Origin: Bacteroidales bacterium GP2
Lineage (GTDB): Bacteria > Bacteroidota > Bacteroidia > Bacteroidales > Muribaculaceae
DNA: 25,621 nucleotides
Direction: 5' to 3'
NCBI GenBank assembly: GCA_001701115.1
Contig: DAAJ01000008.1
Location: 1 to 25,621 of the forward strand
A model generated the notes under the pieces. The model saw nothing but the letters and a program-made list of their open reading frames with translations. It searched no databases and was not told where the DNA came from. Shown here one piece after another: positions 6,736-14,670 of the stretch; position 1 is the first letter of the stretch; every line of letters begins with the position of its first letter. The translations under genes were made by a program, and so were the position numbers.

Positions 6736-9700
6736 TCTTCACTGTTTTGTGCCGGAGCATCATCTCCCATAGTGTCTTTCCACAATCCTGCTGCAGAAGT
6801 TTCCGGCTCGGTTGACTCCGTTTTTTGGGATGTTTTCTTTGATGAAGCGGATTTACGCTTAGGTTTTGACTCCTTGACAGCGTCTTTCTCAATCTGCTCC
6901 AACTCCTCATCCGTAACTTGGCGGAATATTAAGGCTGAAGGTATAATCTCACCTTTTTTATTAGGTTTAGTGGGAATGAAATTGCCTGTCAGCTTCAAAC
7001 CGGCATCCTCCTTAGTGCCGTCAAGGAGATATTCCCCGTAATATGAGCTCATAGAGTCTGCTGCATTCATATTATAGAGTTCAATTGCCATACGGTCCGA
7101 ATCAGTTTTCTTGCATCTGCCGCTCAGTGCAACAATCTTTCCGCCGATTTTCAGGGAAGCGGAATCCACCGTCAACCCTGTCACACTGTCGATGCTCAGT
7201 ATCGCCTTGTTTTTCTCATCGAATGTTCCGGTCCATTTGCCCTTATACTCAATCAGAGGATTTGCAGCACTGTACCCGAATGATTTCTCACCCCTCAATC
7301 CTGGGTTAAGAATAAACGTATAGAAGAAAAGCACGGCACTTACTATAACAAGGTATATTCCACCGATTAATCCGGTTTTTGTAATCGAGTTATAGTATTC
7401 TTTATGGAGCGGCGCATAATAAGCCACTGTGCTGTTGAAAGGTTCTTCGTAGTCCTTGAAAGCGTAATGCAATGCTTCAAGCTCACGGAACTGGTAACCA
7501 GGATTCTTTAAATCAGGCTCACCATCATTTTTAATCGGTTTTGAAACCCGGATAGATTTGACGAATGCCAATGAAATTACCGCAACATACACAATTATTG
7601 CCAACAGAATCCACACAAGCCACGGTGCGAGGAACCCGAACAGGAGCTTAAGTCCAAACGTTATTGCAACTGAAGCGGCAAAGCCACCGAAAATTTTTCC
7701 GAAAAAGCCCCAGTCCACATCATTTACAAACAACCCAAGGATAAGAACCACGGAAATCATGACACTTGTCTGCCAGAAATGCCCAGTTATGGGATTGAAT
7801 CCCGGGATACCTCCGTCACAGAAACAGAACGCGGCTGCTCCAGCAAGCAATAGCAGGATTATAGGCAAAAGCACATAAGTGAGGATAGGTTTGGCTATCG
7901 AACCGTTTTTTACCTTACGGCTCGCTTTGTCAACTATACCAAGAGCCTCATGGTAACGGTCTGCCGGCGCATAGCCTCCTATGTTGGTGTCAATAAACTC
8001 TATGTACTTTTCAAGAAGTTTTTCATAATCAAATTGTTCATACTTTCTAATAAAAGGATCCTCCTGGAAGAAAGTCGCAATCCATGCGTCAAGATGGCTG
8101 TTGGGTGCATGGAAAGCATCATAAAGCTCTTTCTTGCTATATCGCTTCAAATCCTCAAGGGAACGCACAGGTTCATCACCCTCCTTTATTATATAGAAAG
8201 GCTGGGCGCCCATACCCTTGATGCAACGGAATATTGCAAACCATATATCGAAAGGTCCAGAGAGCCTTGCTACATCATCTTGCTCCCAATCCTCCTTGCA
8301 CTCCTCAATCCAATCAATCACCTCCTCATACTTGCCTTTAGATTTCAGATATGAATTGAGCTGGTATGGCGACATCAGTTCACAACTTATCGCAACATCC
8401 TCCGGATCTGATTCATTGATGGTGCCCTGCTCGAATATTTCCTTATTCATGTATTCCGCAACCTCAGCCGGAGTAAAAACCCTTTCAGGATTTTCCGGGT
8501 CACAAATGAAATTATAACCCATATTGGGATCAAGGGCGTAAATGACATCCCACTTGTCGCCTCCATCATCAATAATCTTCTTGATTTTTCCGGCGAGGGC
8601 GGCATCACGCGCAGCAAGCCAATAAACAAAGGATTTCTTTGTAAGGTCAGCGTTATATCCCATATCGTCAACCAGCGCGTCTATCAACTCGTTGATTGTT
8701 TCTACGTTATGTCCACTTCCTACAAAATATGGCAGCGTCGGGTCAAGACGATATTTTATTATGTCAAGAACCTCACTTGGATACACTTTATTCTTAAGAA
8801 GTTTCTTGGCTTCTTTCACAATCGCATCGGCTCCATGGGCAGAGAGGTACATCAGCAGGCGAGAATTTTTCTGCTCTATGTCATCGATATAAAAATCATA
8901 TAGGTTCTTGCCTTTAACATGGTCGACATACTGCGGTGACACATCAATCATCTCCGCAATTCCTTCCTGTGTATCCGAGTTGTCCCATTTTTCCTCCGGT
9001 AATGAGAAGTCAGTTTCAGGTCCATAGAAAGGCATCTCAGGGTCAAGGAGATACAGGGCTGCCCAAAGACCTGCTTCCTGGTCTTTGGGATAAAGTTTCT
9101 CTACAATCTCCTCAATAGCTACCGCGTCTTCGGTAAGGTCTGCTTCTTCAAGCCACCTGGTCACCCTGCCTGAATAAAGGTATTTCTTTCCAAGAACCTG
9201 GTCATGCAACATATAATAAGCCAGTTCTGCACGTGAATGCGCCACTTCGCCACGCGCAGAATTGAATGTTATCTCAATCTCTTTGTTGGTGGTTTCAGGA
9301 ATCTCATCCGGCTGCAGCTCACCGTTTACATATTTCTGTACAGTCTGATAGGTCCAGCGCCTTGACATACGAGGTTCTACAAGTCCCGTAATTATTGTCT
9401 GGATTGGAGCCTCTACGTCCTCAGGTATAGGAAGCTGGTTTTCCTGCTTCATGTGTATCAATGCCGGCTCCGTCATCTCTTCAAACTGCTTCTCCCCTTT
9501 GATAAGGGTAATCAATGACATGCCAACCGAATAGTAATCGCTCTTAATGTCGACAGACGGACGCTTACCCGGTACCCGGACATAAAATTCCGGTGCGGCA
9601 TATATTGCCGTCCATGTATCCGGCACCTCTCTTGACTCTCCCTCCGGGCAAATGCAAGCTATGCCGAAATCAGCCAAAACAAGGCGGGTATGTTCCTTGT

Positions 9701-10343
9701 CAGCCCACAAGAAATTCTGTGGCTTGATGTCACGGTGAAGTATGCCGGCATGATTGCAGTCGTTTACAGCAATCAGCATATCAAACATGACATCGCTAAA
9801 CTCTTCTTCTTTTCCGGTATAGCTTCCCGGCTCAAGTGCGCCTCCCTCGCAATACTCCATCAGCTCATAATCAAGCTCAGGACCGGTGCCGTCCGGGGAT
9901 TTCCATTTGCCATGGGAATATATCTCGATAATACAGTTGTAGCTTTTGGAAAGCTCCATTACCTTGTCAAGCACCTCATGGCTCGGCGGATTTACGGGGT
10001 CATAATTGTATAGCTTGAGCACATATTTCTTCCCGTCGCGCTCAACGAGTATGATATTTGCTTCGCCTGTCGAAGAGGACAGCAAACGGATAGTCTTATA
10101 TCTTTTACCGCCTACGGTGTAATATTCCAGAACCTCAACACGGCTCTTTTCTTCAGCAATGTCACGGCGAGCACGTCCTCTGCGACCACGCTGCGACTCG
10201 TCTACTACGCCCTTCCCTGTACCGGACTTGCCGATTTTAGGTTCTGACGCGTCATCGGGATTGACTGTACTGTCATTATTGTTTTCAATATTGCCGCTTC
10301 TGCCACGATGTGCGTCTCCGGCGCCTTTACGAGTTCCTGCCAT
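6732..10343 (-). CDS. Large membrane Ser/Thr protein kinase
   Basis: A 1203-residue Hanks-type kinase. A basic, unstructured N-terminus (1-70) carries KIGKSGTGKG (36-45) and RGR motifs. The kinase domain spans about 75-345: Lys110 (YVLKLY), HRDIKPQN (D205), DFG (D225), APE (250-252) and SDYYSVGMSL. Its Gly-rich loop is poor (SSSTGEA). Residues 345-810 form a helical region with a recurring Y-x-LDP motif at 431, 531 and 602. About five membrane helices follow (816-842, 856-873, 884-904, 906-930, 988-1012). The 190-residue tail (KWTGTFDEKNKAILSID..., ending in a Lys/Ser/Glu-rich stretch) would be periplasmic if five helices is right. Overlaps of 17 bp upstream and 4 bp downstream tie it to its neighbours. 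It should phosphorylate Thr/Ser for the FHA reader, opposed by the PP2C. Confidence 0.95.
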   Translation of the reverse strand: MAGTRKGAGDAHRGRSGNIENNNDSTVNPDDASEPKIGKSGTGKGVVDESQRGRRGRARRDIAEEKSRVEVLEYYTVGGKRYKTIRLLSSSTGEANIILVERDGKKYVLKLYNYDPVNPPSHEVLDKVMELSKSYNCIIEIYSHGKWKSPDGTGPELDYELMEYCEGGALEPGSYTGKEEEFSDVMFDMLIAVNDCNHAGILHRDIKPQNFLWADKEHTRLVLADFGIACICPEGESREVPDTWTAIYAAPEFYVRVPGKRPSVDIKSDYYSVGMSLITLIKGEKQFEEMTEPALIHMKQENQLPIPEDVEAPIQTIITGLVEPRMSRRWTYQTVQKYVNGELQPDEIPETTNKEIEITFNSARGEVAHSRAELAYYMLHDQVLGKKYLYSGRVTRWLEEADLTEDAVAIEEIVEKLYPKDQEAGLWAALYLLDPEMPFYGPETDFSLPEEKWDNSDTQEGIAEMIDVSPQYVDHVKGKNLYDFYIDDIEQKNSRLLMYLSAHGADAIVKEAKKLLKNKVYPSEVLDIIKYRLDPTLPYFVGSGHNVETINELIDALVDDMGYNADLTKKSFVYWLAARDAALAGKIKKIIDDGGDKWDVIYALDPNMGYNFICDPENPERVFTPAEVAEYMNKEIFEQGTINESDPEDVAISCELMSPYQLNSYLKSKGKYEEVIDWIEECKEDWEQDDVARLSGPFDIWFAIFRCIKGMGAQPFYIIKEGDEPVRSLEDLKRYSKKELYDAFHAPNSHLDAWIATFFQEDPFIRKYEQFDYEKLLEKYIEFIDTNIGGYAPADRYHEALGIVDKASRKVKNGSIAKPILTYVLLPIILLLLAGAAAFCFCDGGIPGFNPITGHFWQTSVMISVVLILGLFVNDVDWGFFGKIFGGFAASVAITFGLKLLFGFLAPWLVWILLAIIVYVAVISLAFVKSIRVSKPIKNDGEPDLKNPGYQFRELEALHYAFKDYEEPFNSTVAYYAPLHKEYYNSITKTGLIGGIYLVIVSAVLFFYTFILNPGLRGEKSFGYSAANPLIEYKGKWTGTFDEKNKAILSIDSVTGLTVDSASLKIGGKIVALSGRCKKTDSDRMAIELYNMNAADSMSSYYGEYLLDGTKEDAGLKLTGNFIPTKPNKKGEIIPSALIFRQVTDEELEQIEKDAVKESKPKRKSASSKKTSQKTESTEPETSAAGLWKDTMGDDAPAQNSEE

Positions 10344-11199
10344 TTCTATTCAATGTTTCTAATTTTGTTTCTTCTATTGTTTGTGTCACTTCATCGGTAA
10401 TCCATGTGCCGCCATGCCAAGGTTCAGCACACTCCGACGGACTATTATGCCTGAAACCGCAATAATTGCATATCCATGCCTTATTGACGGTTTTCTTAAT
10501 TACCGTAGTATATTTTACCACAATCTTCCGCGCCGAGCAGAAATCACGTTGCTCCTCAGGAGTCATGTCCGGCGGAGGGACAATGCTGTCAAGCACAGCT
10601 TCCATCTCCGCCTGCTTTTCCTCATACATCTTTTCAGCCTCATCGAGAGTGAGCACGTTGAAATTTGTTTTTTTACGGGTCTCGGGAGCAGGTTTCACTT
10701 TGGGAGTTGTTGCTTGAGCCGTTGCATGTAAAACTTCCGAAAAACTTATGCCATTAGATTTTTCCTTAATGACTTTGTCGAGTTGCTCAAGCTCCTGCGC
10801 AATGGCTTCCGCTTTCTTATATTCCGGAGCCTCACGATAACGCGCAACCGCATACTGTGCACGCGAATTCAGCGCTGCGCCGCATTTCCTGCAAAAGTTC
10901 CTGAAATTTATTGTCCCGCACTCCGGACATTCAAGCCCGTCAGACGGATTTCCGCAATGGGGACAATCAGCCTCGCCATGTGGAATAGGTTTGCCACAAA
11001 AGGTGCAATTGCCTCTTGATATGCCCATTCCGCACTCCGGGCAAATCTGGGCTGTGGCTGAATAAGTAGTGCCGCAATATTCGCACTTTCCACCTGCCGG
11101 TAGAGACTGCGGTTTCAATCCGAGTTTCTGAGACCTTTTTTGATTCTCATCCTTATTGGAGTGAGCCTGTGCATGTTTGGCTGAAAACTTATTATTCAT
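10327..11199 (-). CDS. Multi-zinc-ribbon protein
   Basis: A soluble protein of about 290 residues. Counting from the ATG at 11199, three zinc ribbons follow in series: Cys 39/42/53/56, 65/68/79/82 and 91/94/103/106 (CEYCG..CPECG, CTFCG..CPHCG, CPECG..CRKCG). A charged, helical middle (about 115-235) and a C-terminal Cys/His segment (WICNYCGF...CAEPWHGG) complete it. The same type of ribbon opens the FHA and AAA+ proteins of the operon. The frame is open further upstream to a TTG at 11250 and an ATG at 11241; I prefer 11199 because the residues from there are a normal Lys/Asn-rich start. The end overlaps the kinase gene by 17 bp. A scaffold or nucleic-acid-binding role is possible; the sequence alone does not decide. 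Confidence 0.85.
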   Translation of the reverse strand: MNNKFSAKHAQAHSNKDENQKRSQKLGLKPQSLPAGGKCEYCGTTYSATAQICPECGMGISRGNCTFCGKPIPHGEADCPHCGNPSDGLECPECGTINFRNFCRKCGAALNSRAQYAVARYREAPEYKKAEAIAQELEQLDKVIKEKSNGISFSEVLHATAQATTPKVKPAPETRKKTNFNVLTLDEAEKMYEEKQAEMEAVLDSIVPPPDMTPEEQRDFCSARKIVVKYTTVIKKTVNKAWICNYCGFRHNSPSECAEPWHGGTWITDEVTQTIEETKLETLNRNGRNS

Positions 11200-11260
11200 T
11201 AAACGGTATTTTTGCCGGCATCTGGGGCTATTATGTGGCATAGTTAGCAAAATGAGATAA

Positions 11261-11917
11261 TTAACGATGGTTTCCGCCTTTCTTTATGTAGCCTCTCTCT
11301 ATTGCCTTGACTATCAAATCTGCCACATTAACCGCTCCGAGCTTTGTAAACAGAGCCTTACGATGAGCTTCCACCGTATTTTCAGTCACAAACATTGCCG
11401 CAGCAATCTCTCGCGAAGTCTTTCCCTTTGCAATCTGGCAAAGCACTTCAAGCTCACGGGATGAGGGGTGAATGGAATTATCCCCTGCCGACTGGAGGGT
11501 TTCACGCACTGCCTGGCAATAATAGTTGTTGCCTTTAAGTATTTCGTTTATAGCAATTAGAATCTCGTCGCCGTCAACCGATTTATATATAATGGCGTTG
11601 ACATCTCTTGCAAGGAGCTTGCGCAAGGTCCATATCTCATCATGCACTGTGCTGACAATGATATGCGCCACAGGATTACGCGCACGAATCATATCAATAA
11701 GCACAAACCCGTCAAGATCGGGCAACTCCAGGTCAATTATATAGAAGTCAAAAGCCTTTCCGGAATCAAGAGCAGACACCAGTTCTGTTGCAGAACCGTA
11801 TTTTTCTACATTGGTTGCTCCGTTCTTAACAAGAACGGCATTGAGCCCTTCCCTTATCAGGTCGTGGTCGTCAACAACTGCAATTTTCATCTGTGACAGG
11901 ACTGAGTTCTCAGGCAT
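11261..11917 (-). CDS. NarL/FixJ-family response regulator
   Basis: A 218-residue transcription regulator. The receiver domain (about 10-130) shows the acidic pair D16/D17, the phosphoacceptor D62 (YIIDLELPDLDG), S/T90 and K112. The LuxR-type helix-turn-helix lies at about 150-215 (SSRELEVLCQIAKGKTSREIAAAMFVTENTVEAHRKALFTKLG). It is the evident partner of the histidine kinase gene directly upstream, whose HisKA_3-type core normally pairs with this class. A second possible start is the Met at 11890. The next gene, encoding the zinc-ribbon protein, follows within 11-62 bp, so this regulator probably heads the whole kinase/FHA/AAA+ operon. Its promoter carries a palindrome suited to dimer binding, suggesting autoregulation. 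Confidence 0.95.
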   Translation of the reverse strand: MPENSVLSQMKIAVVDDHDLIREGLNAVLVKNGATNVEKYGSATELVSALDSGKAFDFYIIDLELPDLDGFVLIDMIRARNPVAHIIVSTVHDEIWTLRKLLARDVNAIIYKSVDGDEILIAINEILKGNNYYCQAVRETLQSAGDNSIHPSSRELEVLCQIAKGKTSREIAAAMFVTENTVEAHRKALFTKLGAVNVADLIVKAIERGYIKKGGNHR

Positions 11918-11953
11918 CGTAAGGCAGAATTATGCGGAAATAAATATATTTCG

Positions 11954-11985
11954 CAAAATTACTATGCCTACAAAAACGCGTCAAT
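11954..11985 (-). promoter_or_regulatory. Promoter of the response regulator and downstream operon
   Basis: Minus strand: ATTG (11982-11985), a 20-bp spacer, then TAATTTTG (11954-11961), an exact match to the Bacteroidetes -7 consensus TAnnTTTG with a near-consensus -33. Transcription would start near 11947, giving a leader of about 30 nt to the ATG at 11917. It gives the regulator and the cluster behind it an entry point separate from the histidine kinase gene. Confidence 0.6.
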
Positions 11986-11999
11986 TACGGAAATCCGTA
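11986..11999. promoter_or_regulatory. 14-bp palindrome next to the -33 element (candidate operator)
   Basis: TACGGA-aa-TCCGTA is a perfect inverted repeat immediately upstream of the -33 element of the response-regulator promoter. That is where an activator dimer would contact RNA polymerase. NarL-type regulators bind short inverted repeats of this kind, so autoregulation is plausible but unproven. Alternatively the repeat forms a small hairpin after the histidine kinase gene; its 2-4-nt loop and lack of an adjacent T-run argue against a terminator. Confidence 0.45.
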
Positions 12000-12028
12000 G
12001 TTTTTCCCGAAGTCTAAGAGCGATAACG

Positions 12029-13795
12029 TTAAATCTTCACTGTCAATAGTATTTCAGTGCCTGAGCCTCCATTGTTGATAACTACAGACCCGTTTACTGC
12101 ATTGCTCCTGCGCTTTATTGATTCCAAGCCGAGTCCCCTCTTGCCGGACGGCTTATAATTGCCGTTATCCGTTACTGCAACCTTGAGAATGCTACCGTCA
12201 AGCTCCATGCTAACACTTATTTCATCAGCACCGGAATGCTTTATAGAGTTGCTCACCGCTTCCTGAATTATGCGATATACATCCAGTGAAACGTTATCGG
12301 GAATCTGCATCCAATCGCCACCGTTAATTGCAGAGGTATATGAAATCGCTATCTTTCCTCTATTTGCCTCAGCTTGTTTTGCCACAAAGAACCTCACCAC
12401 CTCGTCAAGGCTGGCATAAGCAAATTCCGGAGGCATAAGTTCATGGGAAATACGACGCACTGATTGGCGGCAAGTGTCAATAAGTTTTGCTGTTTCTTCC
12501 GATGACTGCCCTTTGGTTATGTTCATCTGTATGGCAAGCAGGTCATTGCATATGCCGTCATGCAACTCCAAAGACATTCTTCGGCGTTCGTTTTCAAGCC
12601 CTTCAACATATTGTTGCGTGAGTTGACGCCCGATATCCGCACGCAAGTTTGCAAATTCGATTTCTTTCTGCATCCTGCGGCGACGCTGACGGTTAACATA
12701 CACAATGAAAATTACCACACCGATAAGGATAATGCCAAGGGCGGCAAAAAGCCAAAGAAGAGTAGTTGCACGCCTTGCCTCACTTTTAGCCAAAGCAAGC
12801 TCCATTTCCTTTGTCTCATACTTTACTGTCAGCTCACGAAGGCTTGCCGCTTTTTCATCTTCCCAAAGGCTGTCACGCAATTCATTACTTTGAAGCAGGG
12901 TGGAATAAGCATTTTCATAGTCGCCAATTCCAGCGTATGCAATATGCATATTGTTGTAACAGTCAAATTTTACAAAAGGCAGATTATCGATACCTTCAAC
13001 ATTCAAAATTTTATTGAACCATTCAAGTGCGCCTCTTCTGTCATCATTCTTTAGGCAAATGGAACATTCAGCCTGATAATAGACAAGCAATGCCATGGAA
13101 GAATCTATATCCGGAAGAAGAGATACACATTTTTGCCTCCACTCATCAGCCTTCCTCTTGTCTCCCATTCGGTCAAGGGTAAGCATGGTATATGCCGCAG
13201 AACGGAAAGCGGAAATTTTGTCATCGGCTTTCAACGCGCTTTCATAGGCAAGCCCTTGGTATTTCATAGCCTTGTCGAGCTCACCGCAACCAGTCAATAC
13301 CGAGCCAATCACACCGTACACAGTGCTTTTAAATTCCTCATCTTCGCTTTTATCACACCATTCCCCTGAAAATACCGCATTTTTTGCAGCCTCAGCTTTG
13401 TTTTGCATATCAAGGTTCAGCACGGCAAGGTTTATATATAGCGATGCGATTTCCTCAATAGCTTCCTGGTCTGGACTTTCACGGAACTTACCGGAAGTGA
13501 CGATTTCCAATGCCGTACCGTAGCTCTCCAACGCCTCATCTATTCTTCCCAGGGAACGAAGAAACACTCCTTGCGCCGCATGAGTACCCACTATCTGGGT
13601 CGCGTCACCGCTCTCTTTTGCAAGACGTATCGCTTCCGCACCAACTATTACCGCAGTATCGGTGCGTCCAATGCTATGCAGGCTGTCAGCTTCCGCACGG
13701 AGCCGGGCTATTTCCTGAATCTCCGGAGTATAGGAATATGCCGCCGCAGACAATAAAGATGACAATGCAAGAAACAAGGATAATAATGTTCTCAT
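12029..13795 (-). CDS. TPR-containing sensor histidine kinase (HisKA_3 / NarX-like core)
   Basis: A 588-residue membrane sensor. A signal peptide (residues 1-20) exports the N-terminal part; residues about 25-315 form TPR-like helical repeats in the periplasm. A membrane helix at about 344-368 is followed by a coiled linker, the dimerisation/phosphoacceptor helix with H412 (SLELHDGICNDLL), and a HATPase domain with N516 (QEAVSNSIKHS), D543-N-G and GLGLESIKRR. The HDGxxxxL motif places it in the HisKA_3 class, which pairs with NarL-type regulators; the next gene encodes one 111 bp downstream. This periplasmic TPR architecture is common in Bacteroidetes, with unknown ligands. All catalytic motifs are intact. 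Confidence 0.95.
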   Translation of the reverse strand: MRTLLSLFLALSSLLSAAAYSYTPEIQEIARLRAEADSLHSIGRTDTAVIVGAEAIRLAKESGDATQIVGTHAAQGVFLRSLGRIDEALESYGTALEIVTSGKFRESPDQEAIEEIASLYINLAVLNLDMQNKAEAAKNAVFSGEWCDKSEDEEFKSTVYGVIGSVLTGCGELDKAMKYQGLAYESALKADDKISAFRSAAYTMLTLDRMGDKRKADEWRQKCVSLLPDIDSSMALLVYYQAECSICLKNDDRRGALEWFNKILNVEGIDNLPFVKFDCYNNMHIAYAGIGDYENAYSTLLQSNELRDSLWEDEKAASLRELTVKYETKEMELALAKSEARRATTLLWLFAALGIILIGVVIFIVYVNRQRRRRMQKEIEFANLRADIGRQLTQQYVEGLENERRRMSLELHDGICNDLLAIQMNITKGQSSEETAKLIDTCRQSVRRISHELMPPEFAYASLDEVVRFFVAKQAEANRGKIAISYTSAINGGDWMQIPDNVSLDVYRIIQEAVSNSIKHSGADEISVSMELDGSILKVAVTDNGNYKPSGKRGLGLESIKRRSNAVNGSVVINNGGSGTEILLTVKI

Positions 13796-13850
13796 AATCG
13801 TTAATTCAAGCTATTTTGACATACAAAAACCGAACAGGTCATTTTATCTG

Positions 13851-13858
13851 CAAATATA
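13851..13858 (-). promoter_or_regulatory. Candidate -7 element for the TPR histidine kinase gene
   Basis: On the minus strand TATATTTG matches TAnnTTTG exactly, 55 bp before the ATG at 13795. No convincing TTTG is found 19-21 bp upstream, so the promoter may be weak or need an activator. It follows the rprY terminator, which fits an independent transcription start. Confidence 0.4.
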
Positions 13859-13900
13859 AGGCATTTTGAAGAATTTAGCTATACACTAAGTCGTTGCAAT

Positions 13901-13936
13901 AAAAAATGTCCGGAAGGTTTATTCCTCCGGACATTT
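13901..13936 (-). terminator. Intrinsic terminator after rprY
   Basis: A perfect 11-bp stem (aaatgtccgga 13904-13914 with tccggacattt 13926-13936) and an 11-nt loop lie 20 bp after the rprY stop. On the minus strand the stem ends in a run of T (TTTTTT). This is a textbook rho-independent terminator and separates rprXY from the histidine kinase gene downstream. Confidence 0.88.
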
Positions 13937-13955
13937 CTATGCTGTTTGGTTGTTT

Positions 13956-14666
13956 TTATTTCTCAGCAGCTTCAGCTTCGGGTGCGATGAGCTTGTAGCC
14001 TTTACCGTGGATATTGATTATCTCGATTGAGGGATCTTCACGCAGGTGCTTGCGGAGCTTGGTGATATACACGTCCATGCTTCTTGCATTGAAGTAGTTG
14101 TCATCAATCCAGATAGTCTTAAGCGCGAAATTCCTTTCGAGAATCTCATTCACATGAGCGCAAAGGAGGCTAAGGAGCTCTGATTCTTTAGTTGTAAGTT
14201 TGGTAATCTTATCGTCAATCATAAGCACTTGCTTCTGAGTGTCGAAAGTAAACTTGCCAATCTTGTACATTGTAACTTCCTTGCCCTTCTTGCCTTTCAC
14301 ACGGCGGAGAATAGCCTCGATACGGAAAAGAAGCTCTTCCATTGAGAAAGGTTTTGTGATGTAATCGTCCGCACCGATTTTGAAACCTTCCAGAATATCC
14401 TCTTTCAAAGATTTCGCGGTCAAAAAGATGATAGGCACTTCGGAGTTGATTGTACGGATTTCGCTTGCAAGCGCGAAGCCATCTTTTTTAGGCATCATCA
14501 CATCAAGCACGCAAAGGTCGTACTTGCCTTTGAGGAAAGCTTTATATCCGCTCTCTCCGTCAGCGTAGAGGTCTGCATTGTAGCCTTTTTCCTGCAAATA
14601 CTCTCTGAGCAGCATGCCGAGGTTTTCATCATCCTCGCACAGCAGGATACGTAAACGGTCTTCCAT
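13956..14666 (-). CDS. rprY: RprY, OmpR/PhoB-family response regulator
   Basis: A 236-residue DNA-binding regulator. The receiver domain (1-120) has the acidic residues E11-D12-D13, phosphoacceptor D55 (LCVLDVMMPKKDG) and the KPFSMEEL loop. The winged-helix domain (about 135-230) ends in the segment NARSMDVYITKLRKHL and INIHGKGYKL. From memory, the sequence matches Bacteroides RprY very closely through both domains, so the symbol is given with good confidence. It starts 4 bp after rprX, its cognate sensor, and a strong terminator follows. RprY in Bacteroides and Porphyromonas has been linked to stress and membrane or sodium homeostasis; the sodium/proton antiporter gene lies just upstream. 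Confidence 0.95.
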   Translation of the reverse strand: MEDRLRILLCEDDENLGMLLREYLQEKGYNADLYADGESGYKAFLKGKYDLCVLDVMMPKKDGFALASEIRTINSEVPIIFLTAKSLKEDILEGFKIGADDYITKPFSMEELLFRIEAILRRVKGKKGKEVTMYKIGKFTFDTQKQVLMIDDKITKLTTKESELLSLLCAHVNEILERNFALKTIWIDDNYFNARSMDVYITKLRKHLREDPSIEIINIHGKGYKLIAPEAEAAEK

Positions 14667-14670
14667 AAAT

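Noticed and set aside
11200..11250. Longer start of the zinc-ribbon protein (TTG at 11250 or ATG at 11241)
   Set aside because: The extension has no domain-like sequence and the ATG at 11199 gives a typical start. It cannot be fully excluded.
191..11250. Type VI or ESX secretion locus
   Set aside because: Kinase, phosphatase, FHA and CbxX-like AAA+ recall those systems, but there is no sheath, Hcp, VgrG, ClpV, FtsK/SpoIIIE-type ATPase or WXG100 gene in the window.
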